NCBI GenBank assembly: GCA_934654585.1
Contig: CAKUGF010000005.1
Coordinates: 1 to 64,000, forward strand
Reading direction: 5' to 3'
Source of the DNA: an uncultured Collinsella sp.
GTDB taxonomy: Bacteria > Actinomycetota > Coriobacteriia > Coriobacteriales > Coriobacteriaceae
DNA: 64,000 bases
The notes under the pieces were generated by a model, which was given only the letters and a program-made list of their open reading frames with translations, searched no databases and was not told where the DNA came from. A program made the position numbers and the translations under genes. Below, piece by piece: positions 34,597 to 42,690 of this stretch; position 1 is the first letter of the stretch, and each line of letters starts with the position of its first letter.

Positions 34597-34727
34597 ATCT
34601 ACTACGTTTGCCCCCGGACCCCTGACCATACCCTTGTTTTTTTTTCAAAAACAGCGAGTCCGCTACCTGCGGTTTTAATATCGAACTTTTCGGCATGGTT
34701 CGGGGTATGCGAGTAAACGTAGGAGAT
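34597..34727. repeat. Family K element, copy 1 (131 bp)
   Basis: Terminal inverted repeat ATCTACTACGTTT / AAACGTAGGAGAT. Inside are ACCATACCCT, a T/A run, TACCTGCGGTTTTAAT and GCATGGT. It shares its interior, but not its ends, with 34820-34963. Confidence 0.65.
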
Positions 34728-34773
34728 GGGCACAATTCGTGGCGGACGGGTCCGTGCCAGCCCTCCACGAGAC

Positions 34774-34814
34774 AAAAATGATCCGTTTTCCTCCGTCCCC
34801 AAGGGATCATTTTT
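34774..34814 (-). repeat. Family G hairpin (AAAAATGATCC stem), copy 1
   Basis: The stem AAAAATGATCC / GGATCATTTTT is perfect. The loop on the minus strand reads CTTGGGGACGGAGGAAAAC. A second copy at 43880 contains the pncB stop codon. Confidence 0.8.
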
Positions 34815-34819
34815 CAAAA

Positions 34820-34963
34820 CTATGTCGGTTTACGGGACCAGAATGGCGCACGCCAACCATACCCTGCATTTTCGAAATACGTCAAGCCGTCTACCTGCGG
34901 TTTTAATTTCGCTCTTGGCGCTATGGTCGCCAGTCGGCGATTCAGCTCCGTAAACCGGTATAG
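34820..34963. repeat. Family K element, copy 2 (144 bp)
   Basis: Terminal inverted repeat CGGTTTACGG (34826-34835) / CCGTAAACCG (34948-34957), extended by CTAT/ATAG. The interior shares ACCATACCCT and CTACCTGCGGTTTTAATNTCG with copy 1. An inner pair ACCATA / TATGGT is also present. Confidence 0.65.
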
Positions 34964-35012
34964 TTGTAATTTAGTAGCATTTCCCAACACACCAAAAAGC
35001 ACCGCCAAACGC

Positions 35013-35046
35013 AAAAAGCCCGACCTCCACGCGGGAGATCGGGCTC
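35013..35046 (-). terminator. Terminator of argS
   Basis: On the minus strand AGCCCGATCTCC and GGAGGTCGGGCT pair around CGCGT, followed by TTTTTGC. It lies 47 bases past the argS stop. Confidence 0.9.
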
Positions 35047-35092
35047 ATAAGGCTCAACTAAGCCGATCCTACTCGGTCAAACGACCCGTAGA

Positions 35093-36946
35093 TTACATCT
35101 GCTCGGGTGCGGAAACGCCAACGAGGGTGAGCACCAGGGCGAGCGTCACGCGGACAGCGTCGCAAGCGGCCAGACGGGCGCGCGAGAGCTCGGGGTCGAC
35201 GGGACGGCCCTCGCTCGGCAGAACCTGGCAGGCAGCGTAGAAGCTGTGGAAGTCGCCGGCGAGCTCCTCGGCGAAGTGCGTCAGACGGAACGGAGCACGG
35301 TCGCGGGCGCAGCTGCCGATGAGGTCGGTGAGCTCGTTGAGCTTACGCGAAAGGGCAAGCTCGGTCGGATCGGTCAGCAGCGAGTAATCGACGTTCTCGC
35401 CGATGGCCTTCTCGGCGACGGCCTTCATGCCCATCTCGGCGGCCTGCTCGGCGGTGACGTCGGCGGCACGACGCAGGATGGAGCACACACGGGCGTGAGC
35501 GTACTGCACGTAGTACACCGGGTTGGAGTTATCGCGCTTCTTAACGGCCTCGATGTCGAAGTCGACCATCTGGTTGGAGCTCTTGGAGATGAGCGTGTAA
35601 CGAGCGGCGTCGGAGCCAACCTCGTCGACGAGCTCCTGCAGGGTCACCATGGTGCCCTTGCGCTTGGACATGCGGACGGGCTTGCCGTTGCGCAGCAGGT
35701 TGACGAGCTGACCCAGCAGAACCTCGAACTTGCCGGGGTAGCCAAGAGCGTCGCAGACGCAGCGGACGCGCTCGATGTAGCCGTGGTGGTCGGCGCCCCA
35801 GATGTCGATGACGTGGTCGACGCGCTGGAACTTGTCCCAGTGATAGGCGACGTCGGAAGCGAAGTAGGTGTACTCGCCGTCGGACTTGACCAGGACGCGG
35901 TCCTTGTCGTCGCCCAGGTCGGTGGAACGGAACCACAGGGCGCCGTCCTTGGTGTAGAGGTAGCCCATCTTGTCGAGCTTCTCAAAAGCGCGGTCGACGG
36001 CGGAGGTGCCGGCGGTCTCGCCCTCGGTGTCCTTCACGTACAGCGAGCGCTCGGAGTACCAACGATCAAAGTCGCAGTTGACAGCGTGGCAGAGGTCGCG
36101 CATGTTGTCGACCATCTTCACGTAGCCGCGCTCACGGAAGCTCTCCATGCGCTCCTGCGGATCGGCGTCGACCCACTTGTCGCCGTCGGTGCGCCAGAAC
36201 TCGGCAGCCTCGTCGATGATGTAGTCGCCGCCGTAGGAGTCCTTGCCCAGGGTCTCGGCAAAGTTATCCTGGTAGGGATGGGTCTCGGGATGCTCGTCGT
36301 TCTCGTCGGCAACAAAGGCGTCGCGGTCGGCGATCAGAATCTTGTGAGCCTCGTCGATATCCACGCCCTGCTTGGCGATGATGTCGGCAAGCTGCATATA
36401 GCGCGTGCTGATGGAGTTGCCGAAGGTGTTCATCTGCGAGCCGTGGTCGTTGATGTAGAACTCACGCTGGATGTCGAAGCCGGCGTGCTCCATGACGCGG
36501 CAGAGCGAATCGCCCAGAGCGGCCCAGCGGCCGTGGCCGATGTGCATGGGGCCGACGGGGTTCGCGGAGACGAACTCGACCTGGGTCTTCAGGCCGCCAC
36601 CGACGTTGGACTTAGCGAAGTCCATGCCCTTCTCGCGGGCCTCGCCAAAGATGGCGTTCTTGACGGCGACGGAGAGGTAGAAGTTGATGAAGCCGGGGCC
36701 GGCGATCTCGACCTTCTCGATTGCGGGGTCCTCAGGCATATGGGCAACGACGGCCTCGGCGATCTTGCGCGGGGCGCAGTGAGCCAGCTTGGCAGACTTC
36801 AGGGCCATGGTGGAGGTCCACTCGCCATGAGAAGTGTCAGCCGGTCGCTCGATGGCGCAATCGTCAAGTTCAAATGCGGAAAGGTCGCCGGCCTCCTGGG
36901 CCGCAGCAAGCGCAGCGCGTACCAGCTCTTCAATCTTCTCGGGCAT
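35093..36946 (-). CDS. argS: Arginine--tRNA ligase
   Basis: A 617-residue class I aminoacyl-tRNA synthetase that charges tRNA-Arg. The N-terminal additional domain includes EKVEIAGPGFINFYL, followed by the HIGH box GPMHIGHGRWAALG near residue 120, YYVQYAHAR, and a KMSKS-type RMSKRKG near 400. The DALR anticodon-binding domain at the end holds the conserved ACQVLPSE segment. The start ATG at 36946 has AAGGAGG; the open frame back to 37075 is not supported. Confidence 0.96.
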   Translation of the reverse strand: MPEKIEELVRAALAAAQEAGDLSAFELDDCAIERPADTSHGEWTSTMALKSAKLAHCAPRKIAEAVVAHMPEDPAIEKVEIAGPGFINFYLSVAVKNAIFGEAREKGMDFAKSNVGGGLKTQVEFVSANPVGPMHIGHGRWAALGDSLCRVMEHAGFDIQREFYINDHGSQMNTFGNSISTRYMQLADIIAKQGVDIDEAHKILIADRDAFVADENDEHPETHPYQDNFAETLGKDSYGGDYIIDEAAEFWRTDGDKWVDADPQERMESFRERGYVKMVDNMRDLCHAVNCDFDRWYSERSLYVKDTEGETAGTSAVDRAFEKLDKMGYLYTKDGALWFRSTDLGDDKDRVLVKSDGEYTYFASDVAYHWDKFQRVDHVIDIWGADHHGYIERVRCVCDALGYPGKFEVLLGQLVNLLRNGKPVRMSKRKGTMVTLQELVDEVGSDAARYTLISKSSNQMVDFDIEAVKKRDNSNPVYYVQYAHARVCSILRRAADVTAEQAAEMGMKAVAEKAIGENVDYSLLTDPTELALSRKLNELTDLIGSCARDRAPFRLTHFAEELAGDFHSFYAACQVLPSEGRPVDPELSRARLAACDAVRVTLALVLTLVGVSAPEQM

Positions 36947-37288
36947 AGATCCTCCTTGTGTTAAAGCCCCCGAGTTCTTGGTCACTCGTAGGGCAAAAGC
37001 CAGAGTTTGTAGCACTCTATCACAAGCGGCGCGCACTGTCGCAGGGTAAAGCCAATCGATATTGCATATGCACAAAAATGACTACGGCACACGCGGAGTC
37101 ACTCAAAGATGGCGGTCTGCCTGCAGATTATGCACGCACTGGAAGTGCATAAACATGTGAATGAGCTGTGCGGTTTATCGAATACTCTTACCTATCGGAG
37201 TTGTGTGCTTTTCCTGCATAAAGTGAAGGTTTGCGCACGTCAGCGTGGTATTCTAGACATACGCAAATTCGTATAAGTTGGAGGTAGC
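36947..37288. other. Divergent promoter region of argS and carD
   Basis: 342 bases. Contains the inverted repeat at 37128-37152 and a TTGCATATGCA palindrome near 37061. No T-box features were seen. Confidence 0.45.
37128..37152. promoter_or_regulatory. Inverted repeat between argS and carD
   Basis: TTATGCAC and GTGCATAA are separated by nine bases. It could be an operator for either divergent gene; the A/T-flanked TGCA half-sites recall arginine-repressor sites only loosely. Confidence 0.35.
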
Positions 37289-37774
37289 ATGTTCTCAATC
37301 GGTCAACACGTCATTCATCCGGGTCAGGGAGTCTGCACCGTCGTCGGTTTTAGGGACGACACGCCGCAGCCCATGCTGTTGCTCGAGACCAAGCAGGGAC
37401 ATGCTCAGACGATCCTCATGTACCCCGTGGCGCAGGCCGACCGTTTGCACGCCGCCATCTCCCAGCAAGATGCCGAGCATCTGCTGAGCCACTACGACGA
37501 GCTGGAGTGCGACACCTTTACCGAGCGCAATAGCTCACTCGAAGAGACGCACTTTAAGCAGCAGCTCAAACTGGGTGCGCCCGAGACGGTCCGCGTGGCA
37601 AAGACCATGATGCACCGCATTCGTCAGGCCGAGGAAGCCGGCAAAAAGCCCAGCTCCTACTACATGCGCGTACTCAAAGAGGCAAAGCGCCGCTCCGTTG
37701 AGGAGTTTGCCGTGGCACTGGGCGTTACCGAGGAAGACGCCGAGGCCTGCCTGGCCCAAGCCGCCCTCAACTAA
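37289..37774 (+). CDS. CarD-family transcriptional regulator
   Basis: A 161-residue CarD/CdnL protein. The N-terminal RNA-polymerase interaction domain starts MFSIGQHVIHPGQGVCTVVGF (the family pattern of a conserved HPxxGV). The helical C-terminal DNA-binding half contains TMMHRIRQAEEAGKKP and SYYMRVLKEAKRRSVEEFA. CarD stabilises open complexes at many actinobacterial promoters. GGAGG precedes the ATG. The stop codon is the first base-pairs of a family A hairpin. Confidence 0.9.
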   Translation: MFSIGQHVIHPGQGVCTVVGFRDDTPQPMLLLETKQGHAQTILMYPVAQADRLHAAISQQDAEHLLSHYDELECDTFTERNSSLEETHFKQQLKLGAPETVRVAKTMMHRIRQAEEAGKKPSSYYMRVLKEAKRRSVEEFAVALGVTEEDAEACLAQAALN

Positions 37775-37816
37775 CCTACCAAAAAGGGACAGGTTTATTT
37801 TGGCAGGTTTTATCTG
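37773..37816 (+). repeat. Family A hairpin, copy 1, on the carD stop codon
   Basis: AACCTACC and GGCAGGTT flank AAAAAGGGACAGGTTTATTTT and are followed by TTATCTG. The first AA belongs to the carD TAA. One arm base (A for G) differs from the other copies, giving an A-C mismatch or a shifted pair. Confidence 0.9.
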
Positions 37817-37841
37817 GCCAAACACCGATGAACAACATGCA

Positions 37842-37887
37842 AACGACCGGGTGCTCTGTTTAGTTTGAAGCACCCGGTCGTTTTTTG
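37842..37887 (+). terminator. Terminator of carD
   Basis: AACGACCGGGTGCT pairs perfectly with AGCACCCGGTCGTT around 13 bases, followed by TTTTT. It is a full intrinsic terminator 25 bases beyond the family A hairpin. Confidence 0.93.
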
Positions 37888-38076
37888 AATCATTGTCGGC
37901 ACGTGCGCTATCGGCTTATCTGACCGCACGCGGTCTTTCCAATTACCATTAAAAAGCATCATTTGCAAAATTCAATAGCATTTCGGCAGGTAGCAGGTAT
38001 AGTCGGTGAACTGAATCTCGACAATTGCGCCTCGCGAATGCGGTATCTTCAGCCCATCCAAGCAAAAGGAGGGGCC

Positions 38077-38835
38077 ATGTCGAGACGGCCACGATCAAAG
38101 TCACCCACCGGCTATTATCATGTCACACTGCGTGGCAACGGAGGCCAGTTGCTCTTCGATGACGACTCTGATCGCATCGCGATGCTTCAAATCCTCGATG
38201 CGATTCTCCCCAAGCACAAAATCGAACTTGTCGCGTGGTGCCTTATGGGAAACCACATCCACCTGCTAATAAATGACCCCGACGATCACATGAGCGAGGC
38301 CATACACGCAATTGCCGTCTCATATGCCGGCAGATACAATGCGCACACAGGGCATATTGGACACGTGTTTCAGGAGCGCTTCTGGGATTCGCCGATAAAA
38401 TCCGAAGAGTATTTGCTCGAAGCAATTCGATACGTCCATTTGAATCCTCAAAAGGCCGGGCTGGCAGCATACGATGACTATCCGTGGAGCAGTCACCGAG
38501 AGTACCTAATGGGGGCGAAGTCTCGACCTCATGTCTGCGAAAGCGTTGTCGACGCGCTCTTTCCGACGCCTCTCTCATACCTTCAGTTCATGGAAAGCGT
38601 ACCCGCTCTTCCCTATCGCCCGAGCGCGACGGCCAAAGTAAGCGAGGAAGATCTTAGCGAGTTTGGCAGAGCGATTGTGCAGGCCGTCGCAGGATGTGCG
38701 CCCACGGAGCTCAAATCCGTATCGAAAGCGCTTCGCAACAAGGCGATACTGGCGCTTCGAAAAGAGGGACTGACGATTAAGCAGGTTCAGCTGCTGACCG
38801 GTCTTGGAACGTGGATCATCAAGAATGCCGCATAG
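38077..38835 (+). CDS. RAYT (REP-associated Y1/HUH transposase), intact HUH
   Basis: A 252-residue Y1 transposase from an ATG at 38077 with AAAAGGAGGGG; an earlier in-frame ATG at 37963 is unsupported. It has TGYYHVTLRGNGG, the metal site WCLMGNHIHLLI near residue 60, HVFQERFWDSPI, AIRYVHLNPQKAGL (putative catalytic Tyr) and PWSSHREYL. The C-terminal ~60 residues hold a helix-turn-helix-like LTIKQVQLLTGLGTWIIK. It is single-copy between two family A hairpins (37773, 38925), the arrangement seen for RAYT genes flanked by their cognate palindromes. Confidence 0.9.
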   Translation: MSRRPRSKSPTGYYHVTLRGNGGQLLFDDDSDRIAMLQILDAILPKHKIELVAWCLMGNHIHLLINDPDDHMSEAIHAIAVSYAGRYNAHTGHIGHVFQERFWDSPIKSEEYLLEAIRYVHLNPQKAGLAAYDDYPWSSHREYLMGAKSRPHVCESVVDALFPTPLSYLQFMESVPALPYRPSATAKVSEEDLSEFGRAIVQAVAGCAPTELKSVSKALRNKAILALRKEGLTIKQVQLLTGLGTWIIKNAA

Positions 38836-38884
38836 CATGCTGCATGCGGAGGTCAAATCGTCACACGGAGTCGCGGAAAAATGA

Positions 38885-38921
38885 AAACGCCCCCGCAGCT
38901 AAAACCGCAACGGAGGCGTTT
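38885..38921 (+). terminator. Hairpin after the second RAYT gene
   Basis: AAACGCCCCCG pairs with CGGAGGCGTTT around a 15-base loop, then CCGCAG. There is no T-run after the stem, so it is a weak terminator candidate. Confidence 0.45.
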
Positions 38922-38924
38922 CCG

Positions 38925-38968
38925 CAGATAAAACCTGCCAAAATAAACCTGTCCCTTTTTGGCAGGTT
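38925..38968 (-). repeat. Family A hairpin, copy 2, on the HD-gene stop codon
   Basis: On the minus strand AACCTGCC-AAAAAGGGACAGG…-GGCAGGTT, then TTATCTG. It overlaps the TAA of the HD-domain gene (38967-38969) by two bases. Confidence 0.92.
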
Positions 38969-39554
38969 ATTCGCGGTCGGGGGCGAAGGACTGCATGGCC
39001 GCGATGGTGCGGTCGAAGAGCTCGGGAAGCTCCCAACCCAGCATCTCGGCGCCCTGCGAAATCACATCACGAGAGCATCCGGCGGCAAAGCGCTTGTCCT
39101 TGAACTTTTTCTTGAGCGACTTGGTCGTAAAGTCCATGACGCTTTTGCTGGGACGCATGATGACGGCGGCGCCGATCAGGCCGGTAAGCTCATCACAGGC
39201 AAACAGGATCTTTTCCATCTGCAGCTCGGGCTTGGGCAACGAGGTGTTGAAGTCCGACGTGTGCGTCTGGATGGCACGGATGAGCTCGGGCGATGCACCC
39301 TCGCCCTCGAGGATCTCGGCCGCATAGATCGTGTGGTTCACGGGGTCGTCCTCATGCTCTTCCCAATCCAGGTCGTGCAGCAGGCCGACGATACCCCAGA
39401 ACTCCTCGTTCTCGGGATCGAACTCGCGCGCAAAGTAGCGCATAGTGCCCTCGACGGTTTCGCCGTGCGTGATGTGGAATGGGTCCTTGTTGTGCTCGTT
39501 GAGCAGTTCGAACGCGCGGTCGCGGGTGATTCCGGCGTTAAGCGTCTGAGACAT
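38967..39554 (-). CDS. HD-domain protein
   Basis: A 195-residue HD-superfamily protein. The metal ligands are visible: ITHGETVEGTM (first His), GLLHDLDWEEH (HD) near 58, VNHTIYAAEI, and AIQTHTSDF with the later His/Asp. Members are phosphohydrolases of nucleotides or alarmones; this small stand-alone form has no assigned substrate. Ribosome binding site TTGGAGGTATTGCC precedes the ATG at 39554. Its 3' end merges with a family A hairpin, and the terminator role is probably supplied by that hairpin. Confidence 0.82.
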   Translation of the reverse strand: MSQTLNAGITRDRAFELLNEHNKDPFHITHGETVEGTMRYFAREFDPENEEFWGIVGLLHDLDWEEHEDDPVNHTIYAAEILEGEGASPELIRAIQTHTSDFNTSLPKPELQMEKILFACDELTGLIGAAVIMRPSKSVMDFTTKSLKKKFKDKRFAAGCSRDVISQGAEMLGWELPELFDRTIAAMQSFAPDRE

Positions 39555-39681
39555 GGCAATACCTCCAACTGAGTCGGTGCTAAGTCACGGTGTCACTATC
39601 GTATATCTCTGTGCCGCAAGCCGAAAGACCGAAATGGCATGCGGAGAAAAAGCCGGGTGAACGAGTCGCCCGGCAAAACCG

Positions 39682-39725
39682 CAGATAAAACCTGCCAAAA
39701 TAAACCTGTCCCTTTTTGGCAGGTT
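39682..39725 (-). repeat. Family A hairpin, copy 3, on the proA stop codon
   Basis: Same 44-base sequence as copies 2 and 4. It overlaps the first base of the proA stop complement (39725-39727). It lies between the HD gene's promoter and proA's 3' end. Confidence 0.92.
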
Positions 39726-41011
39726 TAGGGGCGGACCTGGCCGGTGCCGCGGAGCTTGTATTTGTAGGTGGTGAGGGCCTCGGCGGCAAAGGGGCCGCGG
39801 GCGTGGAGCTTTTGGGTCGAGATGCCGATCTCGGCGCCCAGGCCAAACTCGCCGCCGTCGGTGAAGCGCGTGCTGGCGTTGGCGTACACGGCCGAGGCGT
39901 CGACCGCATCCAGGAAGCGCTCGCAAGCGTCCTTGTCCTCGGCAACGATAGCCTCGGAATGCATGGTGCCGTAGCGGTTGATGTGCGCGATGGCCTCGTC
40001 CTCGTCGGCCACGACCTTCACACTCATCTCGAGCGCCAGGTACTCGCGGCCCCAGTCCTCCTCGGTTGCGACAACGTAGTCGTCACCCTCGACAAGCCCG
40101 GCCGTAGCACATGCGGCGCAGGTGGCCTCGTCGCCGTGGATCAACACGCCGTGGTCATGCAGCACGGCCACGACCGCAGGCAGGAACGAATCTGCCACGG
40201 CACGGTCGACCAGCAGTGACTCGGCAGCGTTGCACACGCCCACGCGCTGGGTCTTGGCGTTGACGATAATGTTGAGCGCCTTGTCAAAATCGGCGGATTC
40301 ATGCACGTAGATATGGCAGTTGCCCGTGCCCGTCTCGATCACCGGCACCAACGACTCGCGCACGCAGCGCTGGATCAGGCCCGCGCCGCCGCGAGGAATG
40401 AGCACGTCGACGATACCGCGGAGCTTCATGAGCTCGCCGGTGGCTTCGCGGTCGGTGGACTCGATCATCGAGACGGCCTCGCGCGGGAAGCCCTGAGCCT
40501 CCAGCGCATCGGCCAGCAGCTCGGCAATCATGGCGCACGAGTGATAGGCCAGTGAGCCGCCACGCAGAATGCAGGCGTTGCCGGTGCGGATGCAGATGCC
40601 CGCGGCGTCGGCCGTCACGTTGGGGCGTGCCTCGTAGACCATGGCGACCAGGCCCAGCGGCACGCTCACGCGGGTGAGGTCCACGCCGCTCGCAAGCACG
40701 CGGTGGTCGAGCACAAGTCCGACAGGATCGGGCAGCTCGGCAAGTTTCTCCAGGCCGGCGGCCATGCCCTCGACGCGCTCGGGCGTCAGCAGCAGGCGAT
40801 CGAGCAGACCGGCCGAGGTCCCCGCATCGCGCGCGGCGGACATATCAAGCTCGTTGGCGGCGACGATGGAGTCGACACCGTCGCGCAGCGCTGCAGCCAT
40901 GGCGCGCACGGCCTCCTGGCGCTGCCCATCGCTCACCGTGGCAAGCGCGCCCGAGGCGGCCTTGGCCTCAACAGCAAGATCGTGGACATACGTGGCTATA
41001 TCGACCGACAT
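39725..41011 (-). CDS. proA: Glutamate-5-semialdehyde dehydrogenase (gamma-glutamyl phosphate reductase)
   Basis: A 428-residue ProA, the NADPH-dependent second step of proline synthesis. It has SVPLGLVAMVYEARPNVTAD near 125, GNACILRGGS, and the catalytic Cys in TQRVGVCNAAESLL near 265, followed by FTDGGEFGLGAEIGISTQK. Length is normal. AGAAAGGGCCG before the ATG. proB lies 1.7 kb away on the same strand, separated by a divergent peptidase, so the usual proBA operon is split. Confidence 0.96.
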   Translation of the reverse strand: MSVDIATYVHDLAVEAKAASGALATVSDGQRQEAVRAMAAALRDGVDSIVAANELDMSAARDAGTSAGLLDRLLLTPERVEGMAAGLEKLAELPDPVGLVLDHRVLASGVDLTRVSVPLGLVAMVYEARPNVTADAAGICIRTGNACILRGGSLAYHSCAMIAELLADALEAQGFPREAVSMIESTDREATGELMKLRGIVDVLIPRGGAGLIQRCVRESLVPVIETGTGNCHIYVHESADFDKALNIIVNAKTQRVGVCNAAESLLVDRAVADSFLPAVVAVLHDHGVLIHGDEATCAACATAGLVEGDDYVVATEEDWGREYLALEMSVKVVADEDEAIAHINRYGTMHSEAIVAEDKDACERFLDAVDASAVYANASTRFTDGGEFGLGAEIGISTQKLHARGPFAAEALTTYKYKLRGTGQVRP

Positions 41012-41124
41012 AGGCGGCCCTTTCTCCTAGAAGTTTGCCAACCATGGTAGCCGATTTGCGCATGCCCTCGCGCGCGGCGGTAGAATTGGTCAACACGAAA
41101 CACCGCGACGAACGGAAGTACCGT

Positions 41125-42543
41125 ATGGCCCTCATCACTTCGTACCACGTCCCCGGCCTGTATGTCGAGGATCACAGCATCGATGTCCCGTTGGATTGGC
41201 GCGGCCTGGAGCCGATGCTGCTGGCCGTCGGCAGCACCATGCGCCGCGGCGCCATGCCGGCGCCCATCGCCGGCGCGCCCGAGAGCATCAAGCTCTTCTA
41301 CCGCGTGGTCTGCGCGCCCGACCGCATCAACGACGACCTGCCGCTACTCCTGTTTTTGCAGGGCGGCCCCGGCGGCGAGAGCCCGCGCCCGCTGTCGCCC
41401 ACGAGTGACGGATGGATCGAGGAGGCTGTCAAACATTTCCGCGTGGTCCTGCCCGACCAGCGCGGCACGGGGCGCAGCAGCTGCGTGGACGGGCGCACGA
41501 TCGCGGCTCTGGGCGAGCGCGCGACGGCCGCCGGCTCCGACGCGGCACGCTCGCAGGCGGACTTCCTCAAGCGCCATCTCGCCAGCTCCATTGTGCGCGA
41601 TTTTGAGTATCTGCGCCTGGTGGGCTTTGGCGGCAAGCCGTGGGTCACGCTCGGCCAGAGCTACGGCGGCTTTTTGACGCTGAGTTACCTGTCGCTCTTC
41701 CCCGAGGGCGTGGCGGCGAGCTTTACCTGCGGCGGCATCCCCCACGTCCCGGCGAGCGCCAGCGAGGTCTACGCGCACACCTTCCCGCGCATGGCCGCCA
41801 AGACGCAGCAGTATTACGACCGCTACCCCGCCGACGTCGAGCGCGTGGCGGCCCTTGCCGATGCGCTCGAAGAGCAGAAGCCCGTGCTGCCCGACGGCTC
41901 GCCAATGACGGTGGAACGCCTGCAGCTTATGGGCAGCGACTTTGGCATGAAGCCGAGCTTTGAGCGCATGCATTGGATTATCGATCACGCTTTTGTTGAC
42001 GGCGACGGCACGCTGAGCTGCGGCGCCTCAGTGTCTGATAGCTTTTTGATGCGCGCATTCGAGCGCACCAACACGCGCACAAATCCGCTGTACTGGACGC
42101 TGCAGGAGTTCATCTACGCCGACGGCGATACCATGCCGATTCGTTGGGCCGCAGCCGAGGAGAAGGCCCATCGTGCCGAGTTCGACACGCTCGCGCGCCC
42201 GCTCATGTTTACCGGCGAGGCCATGTTCCCGTGGATGTTTGAGCAGATGCCCGAACTTAAGCCCTTCAAGCCGGCGATGGACCTGCTGATGGAGGACACC
42301 AGCTGGGACAAGATCTACGACCCGCAGCGCCTGTCCTGCAACGAGGTGCCGCTCCAGGCCGCGGTGTACTTCGATGACATGTACGTGGACTCGGGCATGC
42401 AGCTCGACACGCTCAGCCGCGTGGGCAACTCGCACGCCTGGGTAACCAATGAGTTTGAGCACGACGGCCTGCACGGCAGCGTGGTGTTCAAGCACCTCTT
42501 CGACGAAGCCCTCAACCGCGGAGACCTACGCCGCATCTTCTAG
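41125..42543 (+). CDS. Prolyl-aminopeptidase-like alpha/beta hydrolase (peptidase family S33)
   Basis: A 472-residue alpha/beta hydrolase. The oxyanion motif LFLQGGPGGES lies near residue 80, PDQRGTGRSS near 115, the nucleophile GQSYGGFLTLSY near 178, and a C-terminal NSHAWVTNEFEHDGLHG with the likely acid and His. The GGPG + DQRG + G-x-S-Y-G-G set is diagnostic of S33 proline iminopeptidases. It would free N-terminal proline or similar residues from peptides in the cytoplasm. It sits between proA and proB, divergent from proA. ATG at 41125 with CGGAAG. Confidence 0.87.
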   Translation: MALITSYHVPGLYVEDHSIDVPLDWRGLEPMLLAVGSTMRRGAMPAPIAGAPESIKLFYRVVCAPDRINDDLPLLLFLQGGPGGESPRPLSPTSDGWIEEAVKHFRVVLPDQRGTGRSSCVDGRTIAALGERATAAGSDAARSQADFLKRHLASSIVRDFEYLRLVGFGGKPWVTLGQSYGGFLTLSYLSLFPEGVAASFTCGGIPHVPASASEVYAHTFPRMAAKTQQYYDRYPADVERVAALADALEEQKPVLPDGSPMTVERLQLMGSDFGMKPSFERMHWIIDHAFVDGDGTLSCGASVSDSFLMRAFERTNTRTNPLYWTLQEFIYADGDTMPIRWAAAEEKAHRAEFDTLARPLMFTGEAMFPWMFEQMPELKPFKPAMDLLMEDTSWDKIYDPQRLSCNEVPLQAAVYFDDMYVDSGMQLDTLSRVGNSHAWVTNEFEHDGLHGSVVFKHLFDEALNRGDLRRIF

Positions 42544-42560
42544 CGAAGGAAAGCACCCGC

Positions 42561-42595
42561 AAGTAGATTTTTGGGACATGCCTAGAAATCTACTT
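42561..42595 (+). repeat. Family E hairpin, copy 1, after the S33 peptidase gene
   Basis: AAGTAGATTT and AAATCTACTT enclose TTGGGACATGCCTAG. It starts 18 bases after the stop codon, on the coding strand of that gene, and is followed by TTGCC. Confidence 0.88.
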
Positions 42596-42632
42596 TTGCC
42601 GCAGGGAGACGGCGGCACGTCATATACACAAA

Positions 42633-42665
42633 GGTAGATTTCTAGGCATGTCCCAAAAATCTACC
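42633..42665 (-). repeat. Family E hairpin, copy 2, after proB
   Basis: Inverted copy of 42561: on the minus strand GGTAGATTT-TTGGGACATGCCTAG-AAATCTACC. It begins 25 bases past the proB stop, again on the coding strand of the gene it follows. The end pair is GG/CC instead of AA/TT, a compensatory difference. Confidence 0.88.
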
Positions 42666-42690
42666 AACGGTGGCGTGCAGCGTCGACCCG

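Larger units (their letters stand above)
34174..35012. other. 839-bp gene-free, repeat-dense region between rho and argS
   Basis: It contains one D hairpin, one B palindrome, one G hairpin and two K elements. Short open frames here (60-75 codons) are not supported by ribosome binding sites or codon use. It also carries the rho promoter region. Confidence 0.6.

Noticed and set aside
36947..37288. T-box riboswitch before argS
   Set aside because: No specifier loop, no conserved T-box sequence and no antiterminator pair were found; the same holds for trpS.
37773..37816. Set A hairpins as ordinary terminators only
   Set aside because: After carD a full intrinsic terminator follows, and the 44-base sequence is identical at unrelated genes, which ordinary terminators are not. 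A terminator function at other genes remains possible.
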